From Alphaproteobacteria bacterium (GTDB lineage Bacteria > Pseudomonadota > Alphaproteobacteria > Sphingomonadales > Sphingomonadaceae), in the NCBI GenBank assembly GCA_019232625.1, contig JAFANP010000033.1, positions 98,653-162,652 of the forward strand: a DNA stretch of 64,000 nt, written 5' to 3'. The position numbers and the translations under genes are program-made. Numbering within the stretch: position 1 is the first letter of the stretch; each line of letters begins with the position of its first letter. The notes under the pieces were generated by a model. That model was given only the letters and a program-made list of their open reading frames with translations. It had not been told where the DNA came from and did no database searches. Below are positions 9,919-17,962 of the stretch, one piece after another.

Positions 9919-11804
9919 GAGCGGTCTCCCTCGGAAGCGCGGACGATGACACGTCGGGCGAGCGCGGCGGCCTTGCCGCCCCTCGCCGCCATTTCCGGAC
10001 CCTCCGGCGGCGGGACCCGGCGCGGCCCTTCGTCCACCGCCTCGGTCGCCGCCTGGGGCGTCCCTGGGAGCGGATTGTCGAGCCAGGCGAGAATCGCGTT
10101 GCGCTTCGCCGGAGAAAGGTCGCGCGTGACCGGCATGGCGTTCGGGTCGTCGGGATTGAGCCCGAAGGCGAGCTGGAGGAGCCCGGCATTGGCCTTGCAA
10201 TCGTCGTAGCTGCCCAGGTTTAGGAACCGGTTCATCACCGGATAGAGGTTCGCATATTGCTGCATGGTCGGCTGGATGTCGGTCCACACCACGGGGTTCG
10301 ACGCCGTGAAGCCGCTCCACAGCAGGAAGCTGACGAAGTTCCACTGGTTGACCGGCCCGTCGTTGAGGTCGGCGTCGGCGAAGGAGGCGCGGATTCCGTA
10401 GACCTGGCCGTCGATGCCGTAATCCTGCCCGTTGTTGAACCATCGCGGCGTGCCGGGATCGCTCGCGGTGACGCTCAGCGTCGCAATCCCGCTGCCGTCG
10501 GTGGCGGTAGAGGTCGCGGAGAAGGTCAGGGCGTCGGTCGGCTCCCCGACGGGCGGCGCGGGACCGAGGAAGGAGGAGGCCTGGGTCTGCAGCTGCGACG
10601 GGTCGAGCACGAAGCTCAGCTCCACTCCGGCCAGCGGCTGGCCCCATTGCGTCGCGTAGAACGGGATCTGCACCGTGTCGCCGGGGCTCATGCGATAGAC
10701 GAAGCGGTCGGCGCGGACGAAGGCGCCGCTCGAGGCTTCGGCGATCACCACCCCTTCATTGCCGCTCAGGATGAGGGGCGACGAGGAAAGCCACGGGATC
10801 GGCGTCTGCGGCAGCGGCAGGACCACGATACCCGCCGTCTGCGCGTACCAGCCGGCGTCGGTGTAGACGCTTTGCGGTAGGGTGCCGAGCGGGATCGTGC
10901 TCCCCGCCGGATCGGTCGGGGTGAGCAGCGGGTCGTAGACCGACAGGAGCAGGTCGCCGAGGCCGTCCATCGGCCCGCCGGGCTGGGTGGTCGGAAGGGC
11001 GTTGCCGAGGTCGAGATAGACGTTGCCGCCGCTCTGGTCGACGATCGCGGGGAAGAAGTTGATCTGGCCGGACGGCACCGGGAAGCCGTTGCTCGGCGGC
11101 ACGATGGCCATGAACTGCCGCCCGAGCACCAGATGCTGCGGCTCGGCGCTCGTCGCCGGGCCGATCGTCCCGGCGATGCGCCCGCACATGAAGTCGGGCG
11201 AGGTGAAATCCATGCTGAGGCCGTCGACGTTGAACTTGATCGACAGCAGGTCGGCCGAGGCCGCCTGGAGCGCGCTGAGGAAGGGCGAGGAGGAGACGTC
11301 GCCCCACACCAGGCCGGTCAGCACCGATTGATAGGCCGCGCCGGCGTTGATGTCGCTCCCCGATCCGGTGGCGCGGCTCCAGATGTCCATGAAGGCCGCC
11401 GGCTCGAAGAAGCCCTGCACCAGAGTGTTGCCGTCGGCATCGGCGATCCGCACCGTCAGGCCCCAGATTTCCGAGACGAGCTGCTGCTCCGGATCGAGAT
11501 CGACCAGCTTGGCAGGGACCGCATCGTTCGAATCCGCGACGATGCAGGAGAGCACCGGGTCCGAGCTCCCCACCGCGCCGGAGGCCGTCCAGGCCGAGGT
11601 GACGGTGCAGCCGAGCAGGCGAAAGGCGGCGTCGCCCTGCGGGTTGAACCAGCCGTTCGGCGGATTCATGCCCGGACCCTGCATGTCCTGGTAGCTCGGC
11701 TGGAAGCCGGCATTGTCGAAATGGTCCGGATCGTTGTTGACCGTCGACACATTGGCCTGGAACTGGCCGAAGAAATGGAGCCGCAGCGGGTTGAGGTAGC
11801 TCAT
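9915..11804 (-). CDS. VioB N-terminal-domain-like protein (partner of the ferritin-like protein)
   Basis: 629 residues from the ATG at 11804. The start MSYLNPLRLHFFGQFQANV resembles the opening of VioB (MSxLDFPRIHFRGxxxVN). The stretch LVDLDPEQQLVSEIWGLTV (about 100-118) and a later TRDLSPAKRNAILAWL segment also recall VioB. In VioB these regions lie N-terminal to the ferritin-like domain in one chain of about 1,000 residues; here the two halves are consecutive genes overlapping by four bases. There is no obvious signal peptide, so it is probably cytoplasmic. The last 40 residues are rich in Pro, Arg and Ala and probably disordered. Inferred role: structural or catalytic partner of the downstream protein. 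The similarity is from memory of VioB, not from a search. Confidence 0.65.
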   Translation of the reverse strand: MSYLNPLRLHFFGQFQANVSTVNNDPDHFDNAGFQPSYQDMQGPGMNPPNGWFNPQGDAAFRLLGCTVTSAWTASGAVGSSDPVLSCIVADSNDAVPAKLVDLDPEQQLVSEIWGLTVRIADADGNTLVQGFFEPAAFMDIWSRATGSGSDINAGAAYQSVLTGLVWGDVSSSPFLSALQAASADLLSIKFNVDGLSMDFTSPDFMCGRIAGTIGPATSAEPQHLVLGRQFMAIVPPSNGFPVPSGQINFFPAIVDQSGGNVYLDLGNALPTTQPGGPMDGLGDLLLSVYDPLLTPTDPAGSTIPLGTLPQSVYTDAGWYAQTAGIVVLPLPQTPIPWLSSSPLILSGNEGVVIAEASSGAFVRADRFVYRMSPGDTVQIPFYATQWGQPLAGVELSFVLDPSQLQTQASSFLGPAPPVGEPTDALTFSATSTATDGSGIATLSVTASDPGTPRWFNNGQDYGIDGQVYGIRASFADADLNDGPVNQWNFVSFLLWSGFTASNPVVWTDIQPTMQQYANLYPVMNRFLNLGSYDDCKANAGLLQLAFGLNPDDPNAMPVTRDLSPAKRNAILAWLDNPLPGTPQAATEAVDEGPRRVPPPEGPEMAARGGKAAALARRVIVRASEGDRS

Positions 11805-11829
11805 CTTGATGGCCCTTTCGAAACGGCGG

Positions 11830-12591
11830 TCAGGATTGGAACGGCTCGATCAGCCCGATGGGATTGCCCTCGGGATCGGTGAACATGGCGAAGCGATAGC
11901 CGTCGATGGAGGTCGGCGGCATCAGCGGGCTGGCCCCGGCGGCGAGGGCCCGGTCCAGCACCGGCTCGATTACGTCGACGAGCAGATAGAAATTATGCCC
12001 CGGCGCGAAGCCCGGCACCGACGGGTCGGCCTGGCCGATGCCGCCCAGCAGAGGCGGCGAGCCCGCCGGAAAGTGGATGTAGCGGAAGCCGCCGGTGCCG
12101 GAGACGTAGTCCCAGCCGAACACCTCGGTGTAGAAGTCGGCGCTCGTCTGGGCGTTTTGCGCGATGATCTCGAACATCACGGCGGGATGGCTGTTCGTGT
12201 CCGACGCCTCCGCCGTCTCGCCCGCCCCCGACGTCCGAACGAAGCCGGCGCGGCGGGCGAGGAACTCCACCGTCGTGTAGGGCTTGCCGTTGGCGGCGAG
12301 GAATAGGTCGCCATGCTCCGCGACGAAGTTCGTGAAGATCGGCCCGTCGACATGGGCGAGGAAGGCGTCCGGGGAGCGATAGGTCTCGAAGAACAGGATC
12401 GAGTCGGGTCGCGCCGGCGGCAGCGCCTGCAGCCGCCTATCCCCTTTGAACGGCTCGTGGACGAGATAGGTAAGGGTGTCGGGCTCGCCCCGCTCCACCT
12501 CGAGGGCCAGCGCGGAGAGGGCCGCCCTCGCCTCCTCCATCCGCCCGGGCGCCACGAACCATTCCGAGATGAGGCTCACCGTCTGCGACAA
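11830..12591 (-). CDS. Antibiotic-biosynthesis-monooxygenase (ABM) and VOC domain fusion
   Basis: 253 residues from a TTG start; an AGGGGGAA-type ribosome site lies a few bases upstream. Residues about 5-105 form an ABM-type ferredoxin-like fold (SLISEWFVAPGRMEEARAAL, then SILFFETYRSPDAFLAH). Residues about 137-250 form a glyoxalase/VOC domain (TSADFYTEVFGWDY ... FAMFTDPEGNPIGLIEP). ABM domains often act on aromatic or quinone substrates without cofactors; VOC domains often bind a divalent metal or a small ligand. It is the first gene of a minus-strand operon, 25 bp before the VioB-like pair, so it may tailor the product of that pair. That link rests on position only. Confidence 0.7.
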   Translation of the reverse strand: MSQTVSLISEWFVAPGRMEEARAALSALALEVERGEPDTLTYLVHEPFKGDRRLQALPPARPDSILFFETYRSPDAFLAHVDGPIFTNFVAEHGDLFLAANGKPYTTVEFLARRAGFVRTSGAGETAEASDTNSHPAVMFEIIAQNAQTSADFYTEVFGWDYVSGTGGFRYIHFPAGSPPLLGGIGQADPSVPGFAPGHNFYLLVDVIEPVLDRALAAGASPLMPPTSIDGYRFAMFTDPEGNPIGLIEPFQS

Positions 12592-12982
12592 ATCGAAGTT
12601 CCCCCTGCGCCGGTCTCGACGAGGCGACTCCGGTCGCCGGCTGACGCGAAGCTATCAGCGGCCCGGTCGCAGCGTCTTGCGGTACTGTATCCAAATCGGT
12701 GCAACTCGTCTCCGCCCGTGGAGGCGAAAGGTTACGGCCGTTCGGGCAGCAGGCGCCGGGTGCCGCCCGATCCGCCGGGCGACGAGAAAGTCCGGCGCCC
12801 TTCCCTCCTCTACCAAGGCTTCCAGCGCGCGCCGCACGTCATGCTGCGCATCGGCAACGGGGTCCCGGCGCGGGCGAGGCGACGCCGCAGACCCGGCGGA
12901 CGGAGCCCCCTCCCCCGCCGGCTCGGCGGCTTCGACGACGACGTTCGGCACGCAACCGGGCGAGCGCCGCGCGGCGCGGCTA
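12592..12982. other. Gene-free stretch, no supported feature
   Basis: About 390 bp between the ABM-VOC gene and the palindromes at 12983. Open frames exist on both strands, the best being a 98-codon frame on minus at 12655-12951. None has a convincing start, ribosome site or recognisable family, and the composition is what GC-rich non-coding sequence gives by chance. It may hold the promoter of the ABM-VOC operon; I could not pick a clear -35/-10 pair. Confidence 0.4.
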
Positions 12983-13107
12983 GACCATGATCGTTTCAGG
13001 CTGAATCAGCCTGAAGCGTGAATCATGGTCCAGACATATGCCGAGAGCCTGATTCACGTCTTAGGTTGAAACGCCGCCGGCGTTTCAACCTAAGACGATC
13101 AGGCTTT
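12983..13107. repeat. Compound palindromic intergenic element (two hairpins)
   Basis: Two consecutive dyads. The first (about 12983-13032) has outer arms GACCATGAT/ATCATGGTC around an inner perfect palindrome TTCAGGCTGA-A-TCAGCCTGAA. The second (about 13050-13107) has 19-base arms, starting CGTCTTAGGTTGAAACGCC, separated by three bases. It is extended by GCCTGAT/ATCAGGC outer arms and reaches the stop codon of the dioxygenase gene. Placed just after that gene it could act as a transcription end. The composition and symmetry also resemble dispersed palindromic repeats of sphingomonads. Confidence 0.7.
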
Positions 13108-13870
13108 AGGCGGCGCGCTCCTCCCAGGCGAAGGCGAACGGCCGGGCGGCGGGATCGATGCCCGCGAGCATCATCCCCTGCCCCCGGGACTTATGGCCTT
13201 CGCTCAGCGCGACGTCCTCCGGGTCGCGCATCTGCACCAGCAATGTGGTGCGGGGCTGGTCGGACCGGTTCACGCCCGAGCCGTGGACCAGCAGATAGGA
13301 CATGAAGATCGCGTCGCCGGCCTTGGCCGGCACGGGGGTCGCCCCCTCGATCGGGAAGCGGTCCTCCGGCAGATGACGGTCCTCGCCGACGGCCGGGAGC
13401 GGCCCCAGCCTGTGCGAGCCGGGATAGACTCGCAGGCAGCCTCTCTCTTCCGGCGCATCGTCGAAATGGAGGATGCAGGCGATCATCGAATGTCGCTCGT
13501 GCGGGAAATAGGGATGGTCCTGGTGCATCGGGAAAGGCGAGCCGCGCTCCGGCGGCTTGATGAACATCTTGTTGTGGTGGAGCTGGACGTTGGGGCCGAT
13601 GATGTCCTGCGCGATTCCGGTGAAGCGAGGGTCGACGAGCAGGCGAGTGAAGGCGGCCGAGCGGAAATGGACGTCGTGGCAATGGGTGATCCGCGTGCCG
13701 CCCGCTTTGACGCTGGCCCAGGTCGCGTCATTGTCTCCCTGCCGCCCCGCCAGCGCGTGCAGCTCGGCGCGATAGGCCTCGGCTTCCTCCCGCGCCAGCA
13801 GGCCGCTTATGTGGACATAGCCGTTCTCGCGGTAGAACAGCGTCTCTGCGGCGGTGAGGCGGCGGGTCAT
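13106..13870 (-). CDS. Phytanoyl-CoA dioxygenase (PhyH) family Fe(II)/2-oxoglutarate oxygenase
   Basis: 254 residues. The ATG at 13870 is chosen because AGGAG precedes it; a longer in-frame extension upstream overlaps the glycosidase and is low complexity. The iron-binding facial triad is visible: H116-Q-D118 (PMHQDHPYF) and H196 (LLVHGSGVNRS), with R207 as the likely 2-oxoglutarate-binding Arg (RTTLLVQ). PhyH-family enzymes hydroxylate small or lipid substrates using O2 and 2-oxoglutarate. It is the last gene of a minus-strand operon, 22 bp after the glycosidase and behind the TonB receptor, so it probably acts on the imported glycoside or a breakdown product. The substrate cannot be read from the sequence. 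Confidence 0.85.
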   Translation of the reverse strand: MTRRLTAAETLFYRENGYVHISGLLAREEAEAYRAELHALAGRQGDNDATWASVKAGGTRITHCHDVHFRSAAFTRLLVDPRFTGIAQDIIGPNVQLHHNKMFIKPPERGSPFPMHQDHPYFPHERHSMIACILHFDDAPEERGCLRVYPGSHRLGPLPAVGEDRHLPEDRFPIEGATPVPAKAGDAIFMSYLLVHGSGVNRSDQPRTTLLVQMRDPEDVALSEGHKSRGQGMMLAGIDPAARPFAFAWEERAA

Positions 13871-13892
13871 CGCTTGCTCCTTGCAGAGGCCT

Positions 13893-15170
13893 CTAGCCGG
13901 CGGTCCCGGCCCAGGCGAGCCAGATCGCCGCGGTCCAGGAGAAGTCGTCGCCGCCGCTTCCGGTGCCGTCGACGGGGCTGAACGCCTCGTAGAAGCCGCT
14001 GCTCTCGATGAGGCCGAGCGTGTCGGCCCGGACCTTGTCGGCCCAGCCGGCATGGCCCGCTTCGCCGAGGCCGGTTCCGATCATGTAGTTCACGACCGAC
14101 CAGACCGGGCCCCGCCAGTAGCGGATCATCTGGAAGCCGGGATCGTCCGGGTCGAGGCTCGGCATCAGGTAGCGCACGCGGGCGGCGATCCGATCCAGAT
14201 GGCCGAGCATTGCCGAGTCCCGCCGGGCGTCGCGAAGGCCGGCGTAGAAGCTGAGGAACGAGGCGCTGGTGACGAAGCCGGACGAACGGCCGGTGAGAAG
14301 GTCGCGCGAGCACCAGGCCTGCCTCGCCTCGTCCCACAGCCAGCCGATGCCGCGCTCGCCGCGCGCGGCGAGCTCGATCAGCTCCCCTTCCTCCCGCCCG
14401 CGCCCGAGGTCCTGCGCCAGAGCGAGGAGGTCGCGGTTCGCCCGCAGCAGGATCATCGACATGCCGACGTCGGCCACCCGGAACGGACTGCCGGCGGCGA
14501 TCCTCGCATGGTCCCAGCCCTGCGCCCGGCCATGTTGGACGAGCGCCAGGTAGCGATCATATTCGAGCTTGGTCGGCCGCATCTTGGCGTCGAGATGGCT
14601 CGTGTCGCGGCGCACATACTCGCCGACTCCCGACACGTCGATCGCCTCGCCGGGGGCGTCCCATTCGGGCGAATTGTCGCGCCCGGTCTCCCAGGGGTGA
14701 AGCGCGACGACGATGCCGCGGCGGTCCGGGTCGCGATGGTCGCGAAACCAGCGGTGCCAGTTCATCAGCTTCGGGAACAGCGCCTCCAGTCGGGGGCGGT
14801 ACGCCGCGCCTTCCCCCGCCTCCACGGCGCGATCCCAGAGCCGGCGCACGACGCTTGCCGCCACCGGCGGCTGGGTGATCCCGGAGGTCGCCGGCCGCCG
14901 CCCCGTCGCCCACACCGAGGGGCCGGGAAAATAGCCCGGATCGTCCTTCCAGAAGACGATGTGGGGGAGGAAGCCGTCCTCCCATTGCGCGCGAAACAGG
15001 GTCTCCAGCTCGGTCCACGCGCGGTCGCGGTCGAACGTGTCGAAGCCGAGCGCGACGAAGGCGGAATCCCAGTTCCACTGGAACGGATAGACCCGGCCGT
15101 TGGGCACGGTGTAGCCGCCGCGGTCGTTCGCCCTCAGGATCGCCCGGGCCGCCTCGTCTGTCTCGATCAC
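13893..15170 (-). CDS. MGH1/GH63-like glycosidase, candidate mannosylglycerate/glucosylglycerate hydrolase
   Basis: 425 residues from GTG at 15170, which has a weak GGGA about 8 bases upstream. A TTG at 15188 is also in frame but lies inside the terminator of the preceding gene. It is an (alpha/alpha)6-barrel glycosidase with QWNWDSAF (31-38), HPWETGRDNSPEWD (158-171), and RYWRGPVWSVVNYMI before a C-terminal FYEAFSP. By analogy with Thermus mannosylglycerate hydrolase, the general acid and base would be D165 and E395. The length (about 420) and motifs fit bacterial mannosylglycerate and glucosylglycerate hydrolases, which release glycerate plus a hexose. No secretion signal is seen, so it should be cytoplasmic. 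The divergent operon starts with glycerate 2-kinase, which supports this substrate class. GH63-like enzymes also cleave other glucosides, so the substrate is inferred. Confidence 0.75.
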   Translation of the reverse strand: MIETDEAARAILRANDRGGYTVPNGRVYPFQWNWDSAFVALGFDTFDRDRAWTELETLFRAQWEDGFLPHIVFWKDDPGYFPGPSVWATGRRPATSGITQPPVAASVVRRLWDRAVEAGEGAAYRPRLEALFPKLMNWHRWFRDHRDPDRRGIVVALHPWETGRDNSPEWDAPGEAIDVSGVGEYVRRDTSHLDAKMRPTKLEYDRYLALVQHGRAQGWDHARIAAGSPFRVADVGMSMILLRANRDLLALAQDLGRGREEGELIELAARGERGIGWLWDEARQAWCSRDLLTGRSSGFVTSASFLSFYAGLRDARRDSAMLGHLDRIAARVRYLMPSLDPDDPGFQMIRYWRGPVWSVVNYMIGTGLGEAGHAGWADKVRADTLGLIESSGFYEAFSPVDGTGSGGDDFSWTAAIWLAWAGTAG

Positions 15171-15186
15171 CAATTCGGTCCCGGGC

Positions 15187-15214
15187 AAAAACGGGCGGGC
15201 GCGAAGGCCCGCCC
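15187..15214 (-). terminator. Rho-independent terminator of the TonB receptor gene
   Basis: On the minus strand, 8-bp arms GGGCGGGC/GCCCGCCC around a CTTCGC loop are followed by GTTTTTG. It lies 10 bases after the stop codon of the TonB receptor gene and immediately before the glycosidase start. It would reduce read-through into glycosidase and dioxygenase, letting the receptor be made in excess. Confidence 0.8.
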
Positions 15215-15224
15215 AGGGAGGTCC

Positions 15225-17783
15225 TCAGAAGCTGAAGGTGGCGCGTGCCGTGATCCGCCGCGGAAGCACCGGCCTGCCGACGAAATAGGCGCCGCCGGTC
15301 GTCTGATTGACGTCCTGGCGCGGCGAGCCCTCGGTGACGGCGTCGATGTCGAACAGGTTGAAGACGTTGACGCCGATGCGGACGGCGCGGTCTCCGCCGA
15401 GCCGGAACTTGTAGCCGGCATCGAAGGTGACGATGTTGAAGCCGTCGAGCTCGATCGCGTTGTTGGCGGCGGTGAAGTTGTTGCCGGTATAGTTGGTGAA
15501 GATCGACGCATCGAGGCGGTCGTCGTCATAATAGAGACCTGCGTTGTAGAGGATGTTGGGCTGCCGCTCGAGCTCGTTGCCGACGAAGGCGCTGGTCGTG
15601 CCGTTCGCCATGAATTGGGTATATTCGTGGTGCTGCAGGGTGAGGTTGCCGTCGAAGCGGAGCGAATCGAGCAGGCGCAGGCTGAGCGTCGCCTCCAGCC
15701 CGTAGGATTCGGTGGCGACGAGGTTGACCTGCTCGGTGAAGCCGCCGCCGGGGGCGTTGATGAAGTTCACCTGCCGGCGGTTGTCGAGCTTGGTGTAGAG
15801 CCCGGCCAGCGTCGCCGTCACCCGGCCGTTGTGGAACTTCAGGCCGACCTCGGCCTGCTTGATGATCTCGCCCGTATAGCTTTGCGTGCCCGGCGAGCCG
15901 CCGGTCGTCACCGGAGTCGGCAGCGGCAGTGCGAACTGGACGGAGCGTATCTCCGGGAAGAAATAGCCGCGCGAGGCGTTGGCGTAGAGGTTGAGCTCCG
16001 GCGTCAGCTTGTAGAGCGCGCCGGCGGCGAGCGCCCATTCGGTCGTGCTCACCCGCCCGGTGAGGAAGGCGTCGTTGCCCCAGCTGACGTCGCGCAGGGC
16101 GGTGGTGAGATTGGGGGTCGTGGAGTCGGTGACGACCGTGCTCACCCGCTCGCGGCGGATGTCGCCGCGGAAATGCTCTATGCGTCCGCCGATGTCGAAG
16201 AGGAAGCGGCCCGCATCGATCTGGTCCGCCACGTAGACCGCGCTGCGCTTCGCCTCCGCCCGGTTGTTGACGTAGTTGGCGACGCTGGCGTCGAGCAGCC
16301 CGCCGCGCGAGACCACGGTCAGAGCGCCGGTGGTCGGGTTGCGGATGGTGAGGCTCACCAGCCGCGGGCGGTTGTTGAACTCGGCGAGGTAGCGGGTGGT
16401 GACGTTGACGTCGCGCGCGGCCGCGTCGCCGTAGAAGCCGCCCAGGGTGAAGGTGTGGTCGGCGCTGCCGGTGGCGAAGTCCTTGGTGAGGTTCATCTCG
16501 GCGGTGAAGTCGTGCATCGGCCGGTTGCGGTCGGTGAAGCGGTTGGCGAAGAGCAGGTAATTGGCCGGTACCGCGCTGTTGTCGTCAGCGAAGGTGAAGG
16601 TGGCGTTGGCGAGGCTGCCGAGGCCGCGGTTGGTGAGGAAGCTCTGGAGCGTCTCCGGCACGTTGATGACGCCGTCGCCGTCCGACGAGAGGCCGAACCG
16701 GTGCTTGTAGTCGGAATATTTGATCCGCCCGTTGAGGCCCCAGCCGTCGCCAAGCTTCTTGTCGAACACCAAGGCGAGCTGGCCGCCGCGGGTCCGCACG
16801 CCGTCGGTGATGTCGGTCTGGAACGGTCCGTCGGGCGTGTTGTAGCCGATGCCGGCGACGGCCGGCGTCTGGACCGAGAAGACCTTCTTCCCGTCGTTCC
16901 CGGCGACGCGGCTGCGGGTCGTGCCGTTGAGCGGGATGGGCAGGTAGAACTGCACCTGGTCGTCGATCCACTGGCCGTAGAGGATGATCGAGCCCGACCC
17001 GTCGGCGAAGCGGTATTTGAGGTTGGCTCGGATCTGGCCGCCCTCCGTGTCGAGGCCGGTGCGGAGCGGGCCCCGGTCGGAACGGTAATAGCCCGAGACG
17101 GCGTAATGGAGATTGTCGCCGAGCGGCCCGCTCACCGCCACGTCCCCCCGGTAGCGGCCCCGCTCCGCCGCCTCCAGCTGGATGACGCCGTGATGTTCGT
17201 CGCCCCCGGTCTTGCTGATATAGTTGATCAGGCCCGCGACCGAGCCCGGCCCGAACAGGTTGGAGACTCCGCCGCGGACGAACTCCAGCCGGTCGATCCC
17301 GAGGTCGTTGCGATAGTAGACGTCGTAGGCGGAGGAGTTGAGGCCGAAGGTGCTGAGCACCGGTATGCCGTCGTACATGAGCGGCGTGAACTGATACTGG
17401 CCTCCCGACGGCAGGCCGCGGATGAAGACGTTGCTCGCCACCTCGCCGCCGCCGGCATCCGCCTTGATCGTCGGGATGGAGTTGAGCACGTCGGCCTGGC
17501 TGCTGACGTTGAGCTTGGCGAGGCGGCTGTCGTCGAAGGTGGTGACGGCGAGCGGCGTGTTGATCGCGGCGCGGCCGCGGCTGGTGCCGGTGACGACGAT
17601 CGTCGTCGAGTCATTCTCGCCCTGCGCCACCGTGTCGCCGGCCGCGCCCTCGGGCGGCTGCGTCGTCGTCTCGGCGGGATCGGCGGGCGGCCGGCCCTGC
17701 GCCCAGGCGGCGGCGGGGCAGAGCGTGCAGGACAGCAAGGCCAGCTTGAGCAGACGGCTTGCAGGCGCGAAATGCGGCATCAT
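15225..17783 (-). CDS. TonB-dependent outer membrane receptor
   Basis: 852 residues. The first of two consecutive ATGs (17783) is chosen because GGAGGGG lies just upstream; the frame stays open further upstream but without coding character. A signal peptide (LLKLALLSCTLCPAAAWA, cut near residue 28) is followed by a TonB-box-like STTIVVTGTS, a plug domain (VLNSIPTIKA ... VFIRGLPSGGQYQF ... FVRGGVSNLFGPGSVAGLIN), a 22-strand-type barrel, and a C-terminal ARATFSF ending in Phe. TonB receptors use proton-motive force through TonB-ExbBD to import scarce ligands. Being first in an operon with a glycosidase, and next to a sugar-type regulator and kinase, it probably imports the glycoside catabolised here rather than a siderophore. 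The promoter region carries the operator-like sequence at 17903-17931. Confidence 0.92.
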   Translation of the reverse strand: MMPHFAPASRLLKLALLSCTLCPAAAWAQGRPPADPAETTTQPPEGAAGDTVAQGENDSTTIVVTGTSRGRAAINTPLAVTTFDDSRLAKLNVSSQADVLNSIPTIKADAGGGEVASNVFIRGLPSGGQYQFTPLMYDGIPVLSTFGLNSSAYDVYYRNDLGIDRLEFVRGGVSNLFGPGSVAGLINYISKTGGDEHHGVIQLEAAERGRYRGDVAVSGPLGDNLHYAVSGYYRSDRGPLRTGLDTEGGQIRANLKYRFADGSGSIILYGQWIDDQVQFYLPIPLNGTTRSRVAGNDGKKVFSVQTPAVAGIGYNTPDGPFQTDITDGVRTRGGQLALVFDKKLGDGWGLNGRIKYSDYKHRFGLSSDGDGVINVPETLQSFLTNRGLGSLANATFTFADDNSAVPANYLLFANRFTDRNRPMHDFTAEMNLTKDFATGSADHTFTLGGFYGDAAARDVNVTTRYLAEFNNRPRLVSLTIRNPTTGALTVVSRGGLLDASVANYVNNRAEAKRSAVYVADQIDAGRFLFDIGGRIEHFRGDIRRERVSTVVTDSTTPNLTTALRDVSWGNDAFLTGRVSTTEWALAAGALYKLTPELNLYANASRGYFFPEIRSVQFALPLPTPVTTGGSPGTQSYTGEIIKQAEVGLKFHNGRVTATLAGLYTKLDNRRQVNFINAPGGGFTEQVNLVATESYGLEATLSLRLLDSLRFDGNLTLQHHEYTQFMANGTTSAFVGNELERQPNILYNAGLYYDDDRLDASIFTNYTGNNFTAANNAIELDGFNIVTFDAGYKFRLGGDRAVRIGVNVFNLFDIDAVTEGSPRQDVNQTTGGAYFVGRPVLPRRITARATFSF

Positions 17784-17902
17784 CGTTCCCCTCCAGGTCC
17801 CGGCGGCGAGGCGGCCCCGGCGCCCCCGGCTCGGCGCGGTTCGTGCCGCGTCCGTTTCGAAGGAAGCTGAAACCTGCGCCCCCGGCCCGCTAGTCTGCGA
17901 TG

Positions 17903-17931
17903 TTGGAACAGTCTGTTGCCGCGCGTGCAAC
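17903..17931 (-). promoter_or_regulatory. LysR-type operator candidate in front of the TonB receptor operon
   Basis: A dyad GTTGC-N7-GCAAC (17915-17931) is joined to a second dyad AACA-N3-TGTT (17907-17917). Read toward the TonB gene it matches the site at 18870-18898 in 22 of 29 positions, with most differences in the 7-base spacer. The first dyad has the T-N11-A form typical of LysR-type regulators. It sits 32 bp before the lysR start and about 120 bp before the receptor start, as expected for autoregulation plus divergent control. Confidence 0.7.
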
Positions 17932-17962
17932 TTGGCTTTACCCATGGCTCGGGGAGGTGGGC

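Noticed and set aside
12655..12951. 98-codon minus-strand frame before the ABM-VOC gene
   Set aside because: Arg/Ala/Pro-rich, no ribosome site, no family resemblance, and equally long frames exist on the other strand.
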